From Gordius sp. MW1 (taxonomy: Eukaryota; Nematomorpha; Gordioida; Gordea; Gordiidae): 64,000 nt of DNA. Made by a program: the position numbers and the translations under genes. The stretch is taken from assembly GCA_964036665.1 (NCBI GenBank), contig OZ038529.1, forward strand, positions 8,416,501-8,480,500. The letters run 5' to 3'. Below the pieces are notes generated by a model. It was not told the origin of the DNA and made no database searches. It saw only the letters and a list, made by a program, of their open reading frames with translations. Of this stretch, positions 35,341-48,000 are shown one piece after another (position 1 is the first letter of the stretch; each line of letters starts with the position of its first letter).

Positions 35341-37146
35341 GGTGGAGGTTTAAAATAAACAGTAGGTTTATGTACCACAATTAGTATATATTTTATTAAC
35401 AAAAGCCATTTCCATAATAAACTAATTTGATAAGGTATGTGAAAAAGATTAACAATTCCTTATTACATAATTAATGTAATTTGTTATATATTTCAAGAAA
35501 TTTCACATAAGATCTGCAAATGTCTAATTTAATCTTTTATACAAGATAAAGTCTAATAAATTATCATACTTAGTAAAAATCCATTTTTAGGTCGTAGTTT
35601 GAAAGTATATTACGTAAATCGGCAATGCATATCCCCCATTATCCAAACATATTAGTGCAAAACTATAATTAATTATGAAATTGCTTGTGCCTATAAGTAA
35701 AAGTTTATATTTGCCAAAGATAAAATACACTTGTAAAAAGTTCGTATTTATTAAAAATTCTAAAGCCTTGTTGACATAGTTATAAGTGTTTATGACAAAA
35801 TTTTATGAGTTCAACTGAATTTTAATAAAAGCTTTTAGACCAATTTCCTCCGTTTTGTTTTGATGGTAACTGCTACATAAAAAAGATATTTTTGTGGATT
35901 TATACAACAAACATCCACATATTTTTATTCCTATAGTGAGCATGACATTTTGATGATGGCGATATGTGCTAAGTAGGCTTTAACCTATTTCTCAAAAGTA
36001 AACTAACACACGGTATTACAAATGGTGAAAATTTTTAAATTAATGTCTTGAATGTAATCATCGATTACCAATCCTTATTAAGTACAGTGTGTTTAAACGA
36101 ATGTTATGAATGCATATATTGATGAAATAACGTTTTCCCTTTAAACGTACATTTCTTATAAAAATTTCCCCTTAATATGTTAGTTAATAATAGATTGTTC
36201 GTATGAAAAAATTAATTTTTAATCAAAAAATTTAAAGCATTTGCCAACCCTTGGCCCGTTTTTGGATAATCATGATTTAGATCCTCGTATTTAAATATCT
36301 TTTTTGTTCATGCTTAAACTTCGTACAAAACAAACAAACATTTTAATTTACAAAAATGAAGACGATTGTCCATAAGAAAATTTAATATGTAAGAATGCTT
36401 TGTAAAAACATCGATGTAAATGATTATATAGGCTTAACATTCTAATTATATCATAGCTATTGAGGGAAGAGTAATTCAAATTAAGTTTCTTATTACAAAG
36501 CTTATTAAATCCTAGTTAAGTGTGGGGATTAGGTTTTTTTGCAATTTTAATTATTTAACATTATTATTGGGACAACTTTGGTAAATTAATCGTATTTTTT
36601 TTAATGTTAACGATTCAAGGTATTAATAATAAAAATACTTAATGTTATGGATTACACATAATCCAATATTTAACATAACTAAATTATTGAGGTTAAGATG
36701 ACGTTTAAATTGTTTTAAGGATACCCCATACACGCCTTTATAAGCTAATTAGTAGTACATCTTGGATACATGTTTATAGCGATATCATGATAGTAAACTC
36801 TTTGCATTATATTGTATTATTGTTTAATAGCACTAATAACTCTGTTATAAAAATGTTTATTGGATTATATATACAACTTATCTTTAATAATAGTTTTAAA
36901 ATTATCTTAAAACAAAGAACAAACTAGGCAAGTTGACGTTGACTCCTATATTTAGCGCATTAATCCCAATTTAAAAGCCTACTTAGTTCAAAATAAATAA
37001 GTTAAATGTTTTAAAATAAATAATTGTCAAGAAAACCTAAATTTTTGCTCTTCTACCACTCATTTTTTCACGAGAGTATGTCATCTATGTGGTGATCACT
37101 GATCAGTACTTTCAACATTAATGTCCATTTGCCTCTATGATTATAT
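35341..37146. other. Non-coding, AT-rich
   Basis: Nothing recognised. Confidence 0.5.
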
Positions 37147-37154
37147 ATCTCTTT

Positions 37155-37394
37155 GGGACCGGGTCAAAATAGCAGAAAAAAAACAGCAGAATTGGTCAGA
37201 ACTGGTCAGATCAAGATTGGTCAGGAGGGTTAAGGTTCGGGTTAGTGTTTTAGGTCAGCGTTTTAGGTTAGGGTCAGGATTAGATGCACATCAAATTCCC
37301 TCCCCATTTGAGATTTAATTATAACATATTGATTATCTAAAATCTTGTTCTGACCAATTCTGCTGTTTTTTTTCTGCTATTTTGACCCCGATTC
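37155..37394. mobile_element. hAT-like MITE, 8-bp TSD
   Basis: GGGTCAAAATAGCAG and CTGCTATTTTGACCCC form inverted ends with inner GAATTGGTCAGAAC and its complement. ATCTCTTT lies at 37147-37154 and 37395-37402. Confidence 0.75.
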
Positions 37395-37439
37395 ATCTCT
37401 TTATATATCATGTATGTTTTCATATAGCATTCTTTATTT

Positions 37440-38420
37440 TGTGACCTCATGTAAGCTTGAGTTCTCTTCTTCTTCGTTTCCCGCAGTTTTATCCTTTCAA
37501 TTTTCTTTTCGACCTAGCCATCATTTCGTCTCTATACATAACCATACCATCTTGGTCTGTTTGATACAAGCATTGTCTTAAAGATGTTGTAACTAGAGTA
37601 TTCATTATTTCATCATTCCTTCTTGCTCACGCCTAAGGGCTTGTCTTGATATCGGATTTTGCTGCGCAGCAAAAATCGTTGTAAAAGCCGTGTTTTAACT
37701 TCAAATTCACAGCAGATTTACATTTCAGACGCATAACATAACAGCGATTTTGTAAGATGCAAACTTTTTCCTTCGCTAAATGTTGTGATTTAAATTTTTA
37801 GGTATCAGCAAAGTTTGGATTTAATCTCAAGAGTTGAGATAAACAAAAAAACGTTTTTTACTATCAAAAAACAAAATATTAATAATTACAACCGAGTTGG
37901 ACCCATCAAATTGAATCGGATATTTAGACAAAGATAAATTCGCGCAATTTGAATCTGAATTCGATATTAAGACAAGCCCTAACATCCATCCTAGCATTTT
38001 TATCTCTATAGACGCAAAATGCTGTTCTTGTTTTTTCTATATAGCCCATGATTCAGAGCTTTACAGTCATGTTGGCTTTATGATTAACCTATTATATATA
38101 CACTTTGCCTTTCAGCTTGCTGGAATCCTCTTGTCACACAAAAAATATCACCCCATTTAAGCTACCCAGCATTTATCTTTGATTAAATTTCTTTATCTAA
38201 TTCACTATCCGCTTTAAGTGTTGATCCTAAATATTTGAAGGACTCTACGCTATTGTTTCCATATAGTTATAAGAAATACACTTAAGGGATTTACATTAAA
38301 TTTCCACCTAATCTTCGTGTACTCTGTTTTCTTTCGATTTACTTTAAGATCATTTTCTTCTACATTTGCCCATTTGTTTATAGTACTTACCTATTCAACT
38401 TTGGCACAATAATTAGAACT
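37440..38420 (-). pseudogene. LINE fragment, RT C-terminal part, interrupted by a MITE
   Basis: Minus-strand frames give WANVEENDLKVNRKKTEYT, SFKYLGSTLKADSELDKEI, a KLKGKVY block and, beyond the inserted MITE, RPRWYGYVE. This is the region after the RT catalytic box in APE-type LINEs (the FKYLGS... and RLRWYGHV motifs). Many stops; no product. Confidence 0.75.
37637..37979. mobile_element. PIF/Harbinger-like MITE, TAA target duplication
   Basis: GGGCTTGTCTTGATATC and GATATTAAGACAAGCCC are inverted ends; TAA lies on both sides (37634-37636 and 37980-37982). A 3-bp TWA duplication with a GGG start is the Harbinger pattern. It has split a LINE remnant, so it is younger than that LINE. Confidence 0.8.
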
Positions 38421-38946
38421 ATAAAATATGTGACAAAACACCTCTGAGTGGATCTTATACCTTTATATTCTCAACGACTTCTTATAAACAAGAATCAAAT
38501 GATCCATTCTTCATAAACTTTGCAAAGGTTAGTAATAGAATATTGAAATGCAATTGTTTTGCAATAAACATAATTCGCTCCTCTACCAATATAATACTAA
38601 TTCTCTAGTAGTCGCCGAGGTGCGATAACATAACAAATTTAACTCTTTTTATGTTAACCACTTTTAATTAACTTGATTGTTTGTAGTTAAAATATTTATT
38701 TTCGTTAGCATCATGTTTTTTGGATATGTTTTTATGCATTTTATTTTTGATAATGTAACTAGATGACATTTTTTGTTCAAAAGTTAAACACGCCCATGTT
38801 TATTAGGGCATTTAGCCGGTGATTGAAAACAACAAAAAATATATATAAGAATTTCGGCAAATATATCAACAAAATTACTAACGACGACATATAAATTAAC
38901 ATTTAAAAATTATAAAATACTATGAAAACCACCAAAAATAAGTTGT

Positions 38947-39042
38947 TCAAGGTTGCTGTTCAGGGTTTAGGGATTGGCGAATGGTAATCATCAAAATTTG
39001 ATATTGTTCAATGTTATCCAAGTCAACACCCGACTTCTTTAT
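38947..39042 (-). CDS. COG2: COG2 last coding exon
   Basis: Acceptor TGTTTAG, then KKSGVDLDNIEQYQILMI and QSLNPEQQP before TGA. It continues the LDVEAYGNL end of the previous exon as in known COG2 proteins, which fixes the donor at 39515. TTTATT at 38799 (AATAAA on this strand) is a possible poly(A) signal. Confidence 0.85.
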   Translation of the reverse strand: MKKSGVDLDNIEQYQILMITIRQSLNPEQQP

Positions 39043-42000
39043 CTAAACATAGCCAATTTATATCAATATGAAATTTCACATAATAAAATATAATATATGT
39101 ATATAAATACATTTCAGAATGATGATCATGGCATTTTAAAATGAGATGTTATTTGTAAAAAATAAAATTTATATAGCCTAATTGCTACATTTTTGGTAAT
39201 CTAATAGTAAGCGAATAAAAAATAAAAAGGATTCAAAAGGCAAACAAAATAAGATGCTAAATTTGCCCAAATATTATTAAAAAAATTGCCATTTGAACAT
39301 TTCAACACCTTCTATTTAGGCAGAACAAAAGCTAGGCAATTTGCTTCACTATATACGTAATATATTAAACCTATTTAAGTTTCTTAACAAAATATAAAGC
39401 TTTTCAGAAAGATCTCAAATAAAATATTTTTATTCGTTTCATATATTGTATAAGTTTTTATAATGTAACAACTTAAATAAATAAAAAAACAGACAAGTAG
39501 ATGGGTGGTTTTACTAAATTTCCATATGCCTCAACATCTAGTCTCAATTGGCCTTTAATTTTATCACCATCGGTAGCATAAGTTGGAATCGTTTCTTCTT
39601 TAGCACTACTACTAATCATTTCACTTTTGTCAGGGTTGGGATTTGCGTTAAGAAGACCCTTGACTTTTTTGAGCCTTAATAAGCTTTCTTCCGTTTTGTG
39701 GACATTGACGAGCAATTCTTTAACCGTTCCCAAAAACCTAATTAAGTATTTTTAAAAATAAATAAATTAATTCAAAGTTGAGGTTTTCGGGTAAAATATC
39801 GATATGACTTTAAATTTAGGTTGATTACAACAAGCTACATCGAAATCCATAAAAAAGATAAGGACGTTTGGTTTCTTTTTTTGATTGGAGCACAAAGGTG
39901 ATGGGTAAAGATACAATTAAAATATTAAAAGAGCCGGAGGAGGGGAGGCTAAAAAAAAGATACATGTTGACGACCCAAAATTTAATTATTTTTTAAAATT
40001 AAGAGCAAAAGTTTTATAGAATTTTGCAAATTTAGTCTGAGTTAGATGGTGGAAATTCAATGAGTCAAAAAATAAATATTTTCATTCCAGAAAAAGCCTT
40101 CATCTTGAACCCTGCACGAACGTCCCTAAATCGATAGAATTTAAAAAATTCATTCGCATAATATGGAAACATTTATCTTTAATTTACATTATTTTTATGG
40201 GAAACGCTATGTAAAAGGAGAGCTTAGTATTCATCCTAAGAGTGTGTTAGAGAATAACGACAAGTAAGAGCACAATTAATTTAAAAGTCTAATTTATTTT
40301 ATTCATGATCGGATAAAAGGGAGGAAATGGATTAGGGGAAAACAGGCCAACCCAGGAGATCCTGGAAAACGGCCTTAAAACGACGAAGAAGAAGAAGAAA
40401 GAAGAAGATAAGGACGTTTAGTTTCTTTTTTTTTGATTGGAACACAAAGATGATGGAAAAATATAAAATATTAAAAGAGGCCGAGGAGGTTTGAAAAAGG
40501 AGGGTTATTAAAAGAAACTCATCTATGTTGGCGACCCAAAGCTGATAGTTTAATTTTTTTTAAAGTTAAGAGAGCAAAAGTCTTTATCGAATTTTGCAAA
40601 TTTAGTGAGAGTTAGATGGTCGATTTTTAATAAGTAAAAAATCAAATATTTCCATCCCAGAAAAAGGCTTGATCTTTTGAACCCTGCAAAACATACTTAA
40701 ATCGAGAATTTCAAAAAAATTATTCGTAATTACATGCAATCAACATTTATCTTTATGTTCTTTACATTAATTTTATGTATCTTATGTAAACGCTAGCTAA
40801 GAGTGTGTTAAAGAGTCAAATAAAGACAACTATGAGCACAATTAATTTAAAAGTCTAATTTGTATTTATTAGACAGTGAAAAGTCATTGAAAATGTATTA
40901 GCCATCATAAAATAATACGAATTAAGTCAATCTAGAAACAACTATAAAAATGAATTTTGAGCCAAAAAACTTATATCAATGTCTAAATTTATCATATAAT
41001 ACATACTAAAGCAAGCTTAAGTTTTTATTTGTGTAATACATTTAACTAGCAATACCTCTCGGTTAAACTTTTAAATCCCGCCTCTACAATTTCATCACGA
41101 ATCGCCTTTAATTCGCGATCGTGGGGCTCGTTAATTTTTTGTATAAAGTCTTTTATCGGTTGGACCATTTCATGTACATATTCGGAAGGCTCCTTGGGCA
41201 TTCTGTAGCGTGGAAAAACAAATAAATTTTTATACTATTTATAACAAGCTATACCTCAATAAAGATATCTTTGTAAGGTCATAAAACCATTAATATATCA
41301 TTGAGTGCCAGTTTTATTTTACAATTTTAAAAGAAAATCTTGGGTTGCTTTAAAATTTTGAGAAAACTTAAAGTAGAAAATCCACCATTTTGTAGTTAAG
41401 AATTAAATTGCTTTAATTACAAAATCCATTAATAAATATAGGTGAGCTTTCGTTATTCCCATCACCCACAATCAAAAAAGATTTTTAGTCGTTAAACTAA
41501 ATTCAACAGGGTATTATAAAATTAACGCTTATTAAATAAATGAAATTTAAAAAGGAATATCGTAATATTTTGTTATACATAGTTTGCACACCTGTAAGAC
41601 TCAAATTATTTTTGCACATAGACTATGACCAAAGGGGACAAGATGTGTCGTCTGAAGTTGTATGAATAGATTTTAAAGAACTATCTTGTGCTAAATTGCT
41701 AACATGTGTCAACCCCTTCCCCCCCCCCCCCCCCCCCAACCCAAAAAGCTAAATTAAATTTGGTTTATATCTTTATTATGTCCCCGCCCTCCTTTAAACC
41801 TTAACTATGCTAATACATTCGTTTGTGTAGAAAAATGTTTTTCTTGAATGGAAATAATTTTTTAGAAGTAAAAGTTTTAATTAATTAATTTAGTCTCCTT
41901 TACCCTAAACTTTATTAAATATTCCCGAAAGTAAATTTGCCGATAACTAGTTACGTAATATAACGAGACATTTATGGAAAACATCTGCATTTTAACAGCA

Positions 42001-45000
42001 TAGCTTAAAAGGAGATATCATTCTATAAAAATATTAGAATATGCTATGCATTAATAATAATTAGATGTGGACTATTACCTTTTGGTGTGGCGGTATATAC
42101 GGGGAATATCGTTTATTCGTTTAACGGTCACATCGTAATTGTACAATAAATACTTTTGAATCATGACTCCCATTATATCGCTTACTATTTCAGTGTAATC
42201 TTTCAAGGTGCCGGACAGGAAAATATCTAGTTATAAATAGAAGAAAAAGAAATTCATATCCAAAGCGAGATTAAAAGTAATAATACAAATAAAGATGAGA
42301 ATAAAAACCATAAAATAAAGTATTTATATTAAACATTTTAAAAAAATACTTAATATCTGATCGATAAAAATTAATTTTTACACTCTGATAAAAAAAGAAT
42401 GACAGTTAAAAATGGGGCATTCAAGGTTATAATTATATACTAATATTTGGAACAAGTTAATATTAAAATCTCAAATCACTGAATATAAACTCTCATTGTA
42501 GCGTGGTAAAAACGGCTAGGTTTGGTTTGGCCGACCTTTGGGTTAACTAAGATTAAAGGTCGATTCTGGTCTGTTTTTTTAATTTCGACTAAGCCTAGAG
42601 GTCGACTAAACATAAGCAGACCAAAAAGCCTTTGATCTGCTTATGTTTAGTCGACCAAACAAAATCCAGGCGATTTACAACACTATATCACGATAGCAAC
42701 AAAAAACATTATAGAAAACTTCACAACAATATCTCGATACAAACTTTTTAGGGTCAATAATAATCGAGCGTAAAGTATTTTCAATGAAATTTCTAAGTAA
42801 ATATACCTTTAAAGCTTTGTAAATCCGCATTTTGTCGCGAATCAGTGGCGTTGCCAATATGACAATTTTGCAATAAAGGACGAAGTTTGGGTGACACGAT
42901 CGTTTCAAAAATTTGTGGTAACTAAAAATGATGTTTAAATCGACAAAAATCGTGTATTACCTCTCCCGATAAAGTTTTTACATCGGCGATCAAGTAAATT
43001 CCAAACGCTTCGTTAGTTATACTCTGTGGCTGTTCGATGATATCCTAGATAAGAGACATGTAATCATAAAAAAATATATTTATATTTCCTTATTTTATAA
43101 ACAAGATATGAATATTATATTGTACATAATCGGGATGATAGTCTAATTTGAAAAATGATGGTATTAATTGGCCGTGTGCATTATAAAAGAAAGCGAAATA
43201 AAAAATATATTTTATAAAAGATTTCTTTTAATTTTAATGGATGTTAACATATGGTCGTCATAACAGTATAGAATTCAAGAACGGCAATAATGGTTTGGGG
43301 AGAGGCAAAATAATAATTTTTAAAATTTAAATCATGCTTATATTAAATTTTTGAAATTTTATGAGCTAAGAGGGGGGCAGCCGCCCCTCCCTGTTTCCCC
43401 CTGGCTACGCCTATGGATGTTAAGTAACTAACAACAGTCCCTAGCCTCTAACTAAAATTTATTTAATCAAGGAAACTTGCAATTGCAGTAATTGTTAAGA
43501 TAAAGTTACAATAAGTTAAGAAGCTTATCACTCAATTTAAACATCATATAACTAATAATTTATAAAACTCACTTAAAACTTGTTATTAAAATATCGAAAA
43601 GTCTATAAAATTTAATTTGTTTTGTGATAAATTACACTAAGAAAAGTTTTTAAGGTTTTATGGCGTTAGCGCATAGCGCCTATTGCAAAATAATATTTTA
43701 TAATTATTATTTAAAATCTTTATATAAAAGGTAATGAAACTAGCATGTACGTGAGGATTTAATTGCTTTTTATTTTTTATAATAATTACCTACACATCCG
43801 CACCTACACCAGCTTATTAAGCAACTGGCCAGGCCTAGTAGGTCTCCTTAGGGGATAAAAATTTGCAAATAAATATCATTTTCTACGTCTCTTTTTTATG
43901 AGTAAAATAATTTTCACAAAAGGGTAAGGAATCTATCAAATCTCCATAATTAAATAATAATATTTTATGAAAATTAAAGTTGGTTATTCAAATCTTTAAA
44001 AACTGAATAAGATAAGCACATTTGCACAAAGTAAGTTCGAATCTAAGCTATAAAAACAAACTAGACAATTTTCATTGTTATTTAAACTAATGAAGTATTT
44101 AACTTAATTGATGGTAATTGACCTTTAATTAAACAGTTACTGAAATAGTGGAACTAGTGGGAATTACAAGTTCGAGTAATAAAAACAATTACTTATCAAA
44201 AAATTAAAGGAATTCATAAAATATGAGAACTCTTCTTTCTTTATCAGTTATTTGGTCCCACATTGGTGGGGTTTGTTTTGATGAGTCTCTTCCATCTTGA
44301 CCGGGTGAGTGCCATGTCTTGACTAATCTCTTTAGTTTTCATAACTTTATCGACTTGCCCTTTCCACATGACACGAGGTCGTCCTCTTCCTCTCTTCCCC
44401 GGTTCCATGTCTAGCACTTTTCGATTTACGTCATCCGTGTCCCTTCTTAGTATATGCCCATACCACCTTAGCCGATTTTCGTTAATCATGTCCGCCATAG
44501 GTTGAATACCCATTTTTGTCATGAGAAAGTCATTCGTCATATGATCGAGCTTAGACCCCAAGCTCCACAGTATCATTCTCATCTCTGTGGCTTGTAATAG
44601 CTTTCCTTCCGTGGTGTTTAATGCCCATGTTTCACTTCCATACAGTAACACCGGTCTTACGATCTTAGCGCTTTGACCACTTTTCGGCTTCTTCGAATAC
44701 TTTCTCCCTTGTTTCCTCGCATAGTACTATATCATCGGCATATAGCATACACCATGGCGACGGCTTTTGAATGTCCCTCGTTATCGTGTCTATAATTATA
44801 TTAAATAAAAAGGGACTTAAAGCAGAGCCTTGATGTAATCCAATATTAACCCGAAAAGGTTTAGAGTCTCCAACTGTCGTCCTAACGCAAGAGTTTGAGG
44901 CTTCATAAATTGCGTCATATTTTGTTTTCTCAGACACCACTATATTAAATCGCGGGGGACCGTGTCATAAGCTTTCTCCAAGTCGATAAAGACCATATGT

Positions 45001-48000
45001 AGGTCTTTCTTCTTTTCATTATACTTATCCATCATCTGTCTTAGGGCGAAGATCGGGTCGATTGTGGATTTGCCGGCCACGAATCCGAATTGATTAGCCG
45101 ATATTTCCATTTCGTTTTTCAGCCTTGTTACTAAGATCCTTTCCATAAGCTTCAAGGAGTGGCATAGCTTGATACCTCTGTAATTGCCGCAGTCCTGAGG
45201 GTCTCCTTTGCCTTTAAATAAGGGTATAATCGTGCTTGCTCTCCATTGATTAGGGATTCGCTCTTCTACCAGTATCTTGTTAAGGAGGTTCGTCATGGTG
45301 GTAACTCCTTCTTCACGACATCCAAGCATTGCTTCCATAGGTATTCCATCTGGGCCATTTGCTTTTCCTTTTTGCATCTTCTTCATTTGTGTCCTTACTT
45401 CATCCTTCTGAAAGAGTTCGACCATACTTATATTTGGCTCAATTTCGGGAAGAGAATCCTTGTCATTTGCAATATTCATAAGTTTCTTAAAATATCCTTT
45501 CCACCTTTCCATCACTTCCTTCGGCTTGAATAAGGTTTTACCCATCTCGCTTTTGACTATTTTAAGAACTCCACATCGCGACTTTTCTTCTCCCTTATCT
45601 TGGTCAATTTGTACATAAGCCTATCGTCCCCTTTATGATAGAGTTTGTTTGCCATCTCGGTGTACGCGGCATTCTTCACTTTTGCAACGGCCTTTTTTGC
45701 GGCCCTCTTTGCGTCCCTGTTCTCTTGATAATCCTCCGACTTTTTGATTTATGCCACCGTCTATATAGATTTTTCTTTATTTCGATGAAATCTTTAACCG
45801 ATTGATCCCACCACCATAGTTCCCTATTCATAGCTTTGCCTCCTTTGGTCCGTCCTAGAACACGAATCGCTGTTTCCTTAATGTACTTAGATAGCGCCTC
45901 CCAAACGTCGTCTACGTCCCTTTGCAACTTCCTTGCACCCAAGAGTGAGGAGGCTTTTTGATGGTATTCTTCGTTCGTCGACGTATCCTTTAGCCTTTAG
46001 TATCGAATTCGAGATTCATATACCTTTCTTCTTTCAGGAAATACTCTTCTGTCAAGATCCATAACAAGGGGACGATGTTGCCTGGCGATTTCTTCTCCCG
46101 GTATTACTTTGCACTCCTTGATGCTCCATAAGTCCTTTCGCCGTATAAGCAAATAGTCGATTTGACTAAAATGCTTCCCACTTCTATAGGTCACAATATT
46201 CTTCGCGCTTTTGAAAATAGGTGTTAACGATCGCCATGTCATATGCTTGGGATACTTGGAGAAGTTTTTCCCCTTCTTTGTTCTTTAGACCATGCCCATA
46301 GCCTCCATGATTGCGTTTATACCCGAGGCGATCTTTCCCCACGTGAGCGTTGAAATCGGCCCCAATAATTAGCCTTTCTTCCTGTCGGATTCCTTGTATT
46401 TCCTTTTCCAATGAATCGAAGAATATGTCTTTTTCTGATTCCGAACACCCGATTTGGGGAGCATACGCGCACATAACGGTTAGGAGGCCACCTTGATCCG
46501 CAATCTTCTCTTAATACATTAAATTTATATCGCCTAAGTGGCTTAGTTTCAAAATGTTTGCCTTAAGCTTTGCGGAATAATAATTCGGTATTCCCAAAAT
46601 ATGCAGACTTTTAAGGTGGCGAGTTCTTTTTGTCATTGTTGGTATATTATTCGCTTTGGAGCAACTTTCTTCGGCCAGTCATGGAGTACATAGTTATTGA
46701 CTCCAGAGACCAGAAATGCCCGGCCCGCTGCCCGGCCCACGGGCCGGGCAACTGTCTTAAATTTTAATTTGCAGGCGGGCTCGGGCGCCACGCTGATAAG
46801 ATTCGGGCAATTCAGGCATAGTTATTTAAAAATCATATTATATTATCTTATTACTTTTTTATTAGATTGTATATCCCGAATGCTGCCACCCAAAGTTAAA
46901 TCTTTGCCCGACTACATTTCGTTTTTGGAAGGGATTGAAATATTTATATTTATGTAGTTATTTCATTGTCGCAATACACATGTGTGCCGTCTAGACATAA
47001 AAACAAAGGCGTCATGCCATTTTCACACAATGTATGTACATATAAGTGTTTAATTCTAACTCATAGCAACAATCAACTAAAGTTGGGTGACCATTTTTAA
47101 TAGTGGTTGAAAGATTTTGGGATTGCATAAATTCGGGTCTAATGGGCAAATTTAATTAATCGAGCCGGGCAGCTCTAATGATTCGGGCATGGCCGAGCGG
47201 ACACTAAGAAGGGTTTAGGCGGGCAATTTAGTTAAAAATTTTGACGGGCGGGGTTCGGACAGAAAAATTTAAACAATTCTGACCTCTGTTTGGGATTGCA
47301 TAAAGGGATTAACGGGCAAATTTAATATTTCGGGCCGGGTGCTTCGGGCGGGCCCGGGCGGACACTTAAACGGGTTCGGGCCGGGCAATGAAGTTAAAAA
47401 AATGAATCGGGCCGGGTTCGGGCAGAAAATTCCAAACAAACCTGACCTCTAATATCGATTTCCCTTTTTTGCTTCAACTAAATACATCAAGTACTCTAAT
47501 TACCCTTTAATAAAAATTTTCATAGAAAAATTCGAAATTCGCTAACGTGTTTCAGCCAGTGTCTATGGCGCGAAATCATTTGCAAGGAAAGTTTCCAAAA
47601 TTTGTGAGCCAGGATGGATAAGTAAATGCGAGTGTCGTCCCAACAGGCTTCGACGGACCCTTTCAGAAGTCTCGATACGCTCAGATAATAACTATGACCG
47701 GGCGAAGTGCGATCTATTTTAAAATTAATAAACTGGATAACATTGTTAGTTATAGTGCGGCTTAACACATAAAAAATATCTAATGGCTTGTGGGCTAGGC
47801 TCCTTAAAGAATTTTCTTGTAATCAATACCAGCAATTGTTTATCATATACACCTCCCCTCTCTCAAAAATCACCCACCATTATCTCGAAGAAGCTGAGTA
47901 ATCATGGGCGTAGCCAAGGAGGGGGGGGGGGGAGGAGCGGCTGCCCCCTCTAAATCCAAAAATTTATTGAAATTTATTAAGATTATGGCTAAAATTTACA

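Noticed and set aside
39473-39514. Read-through C-terminus of COG2 after exon 17
   Set aside because: The exon at 39042-38947 continues the family sequence in phase, so the GT at 39514 is used.
46697-46957. 86-residue plus-strand frame rich in Arg/Pro/Ala
   Set aside because: Arises from the CCCGG-rich hAT end; no conserved features.
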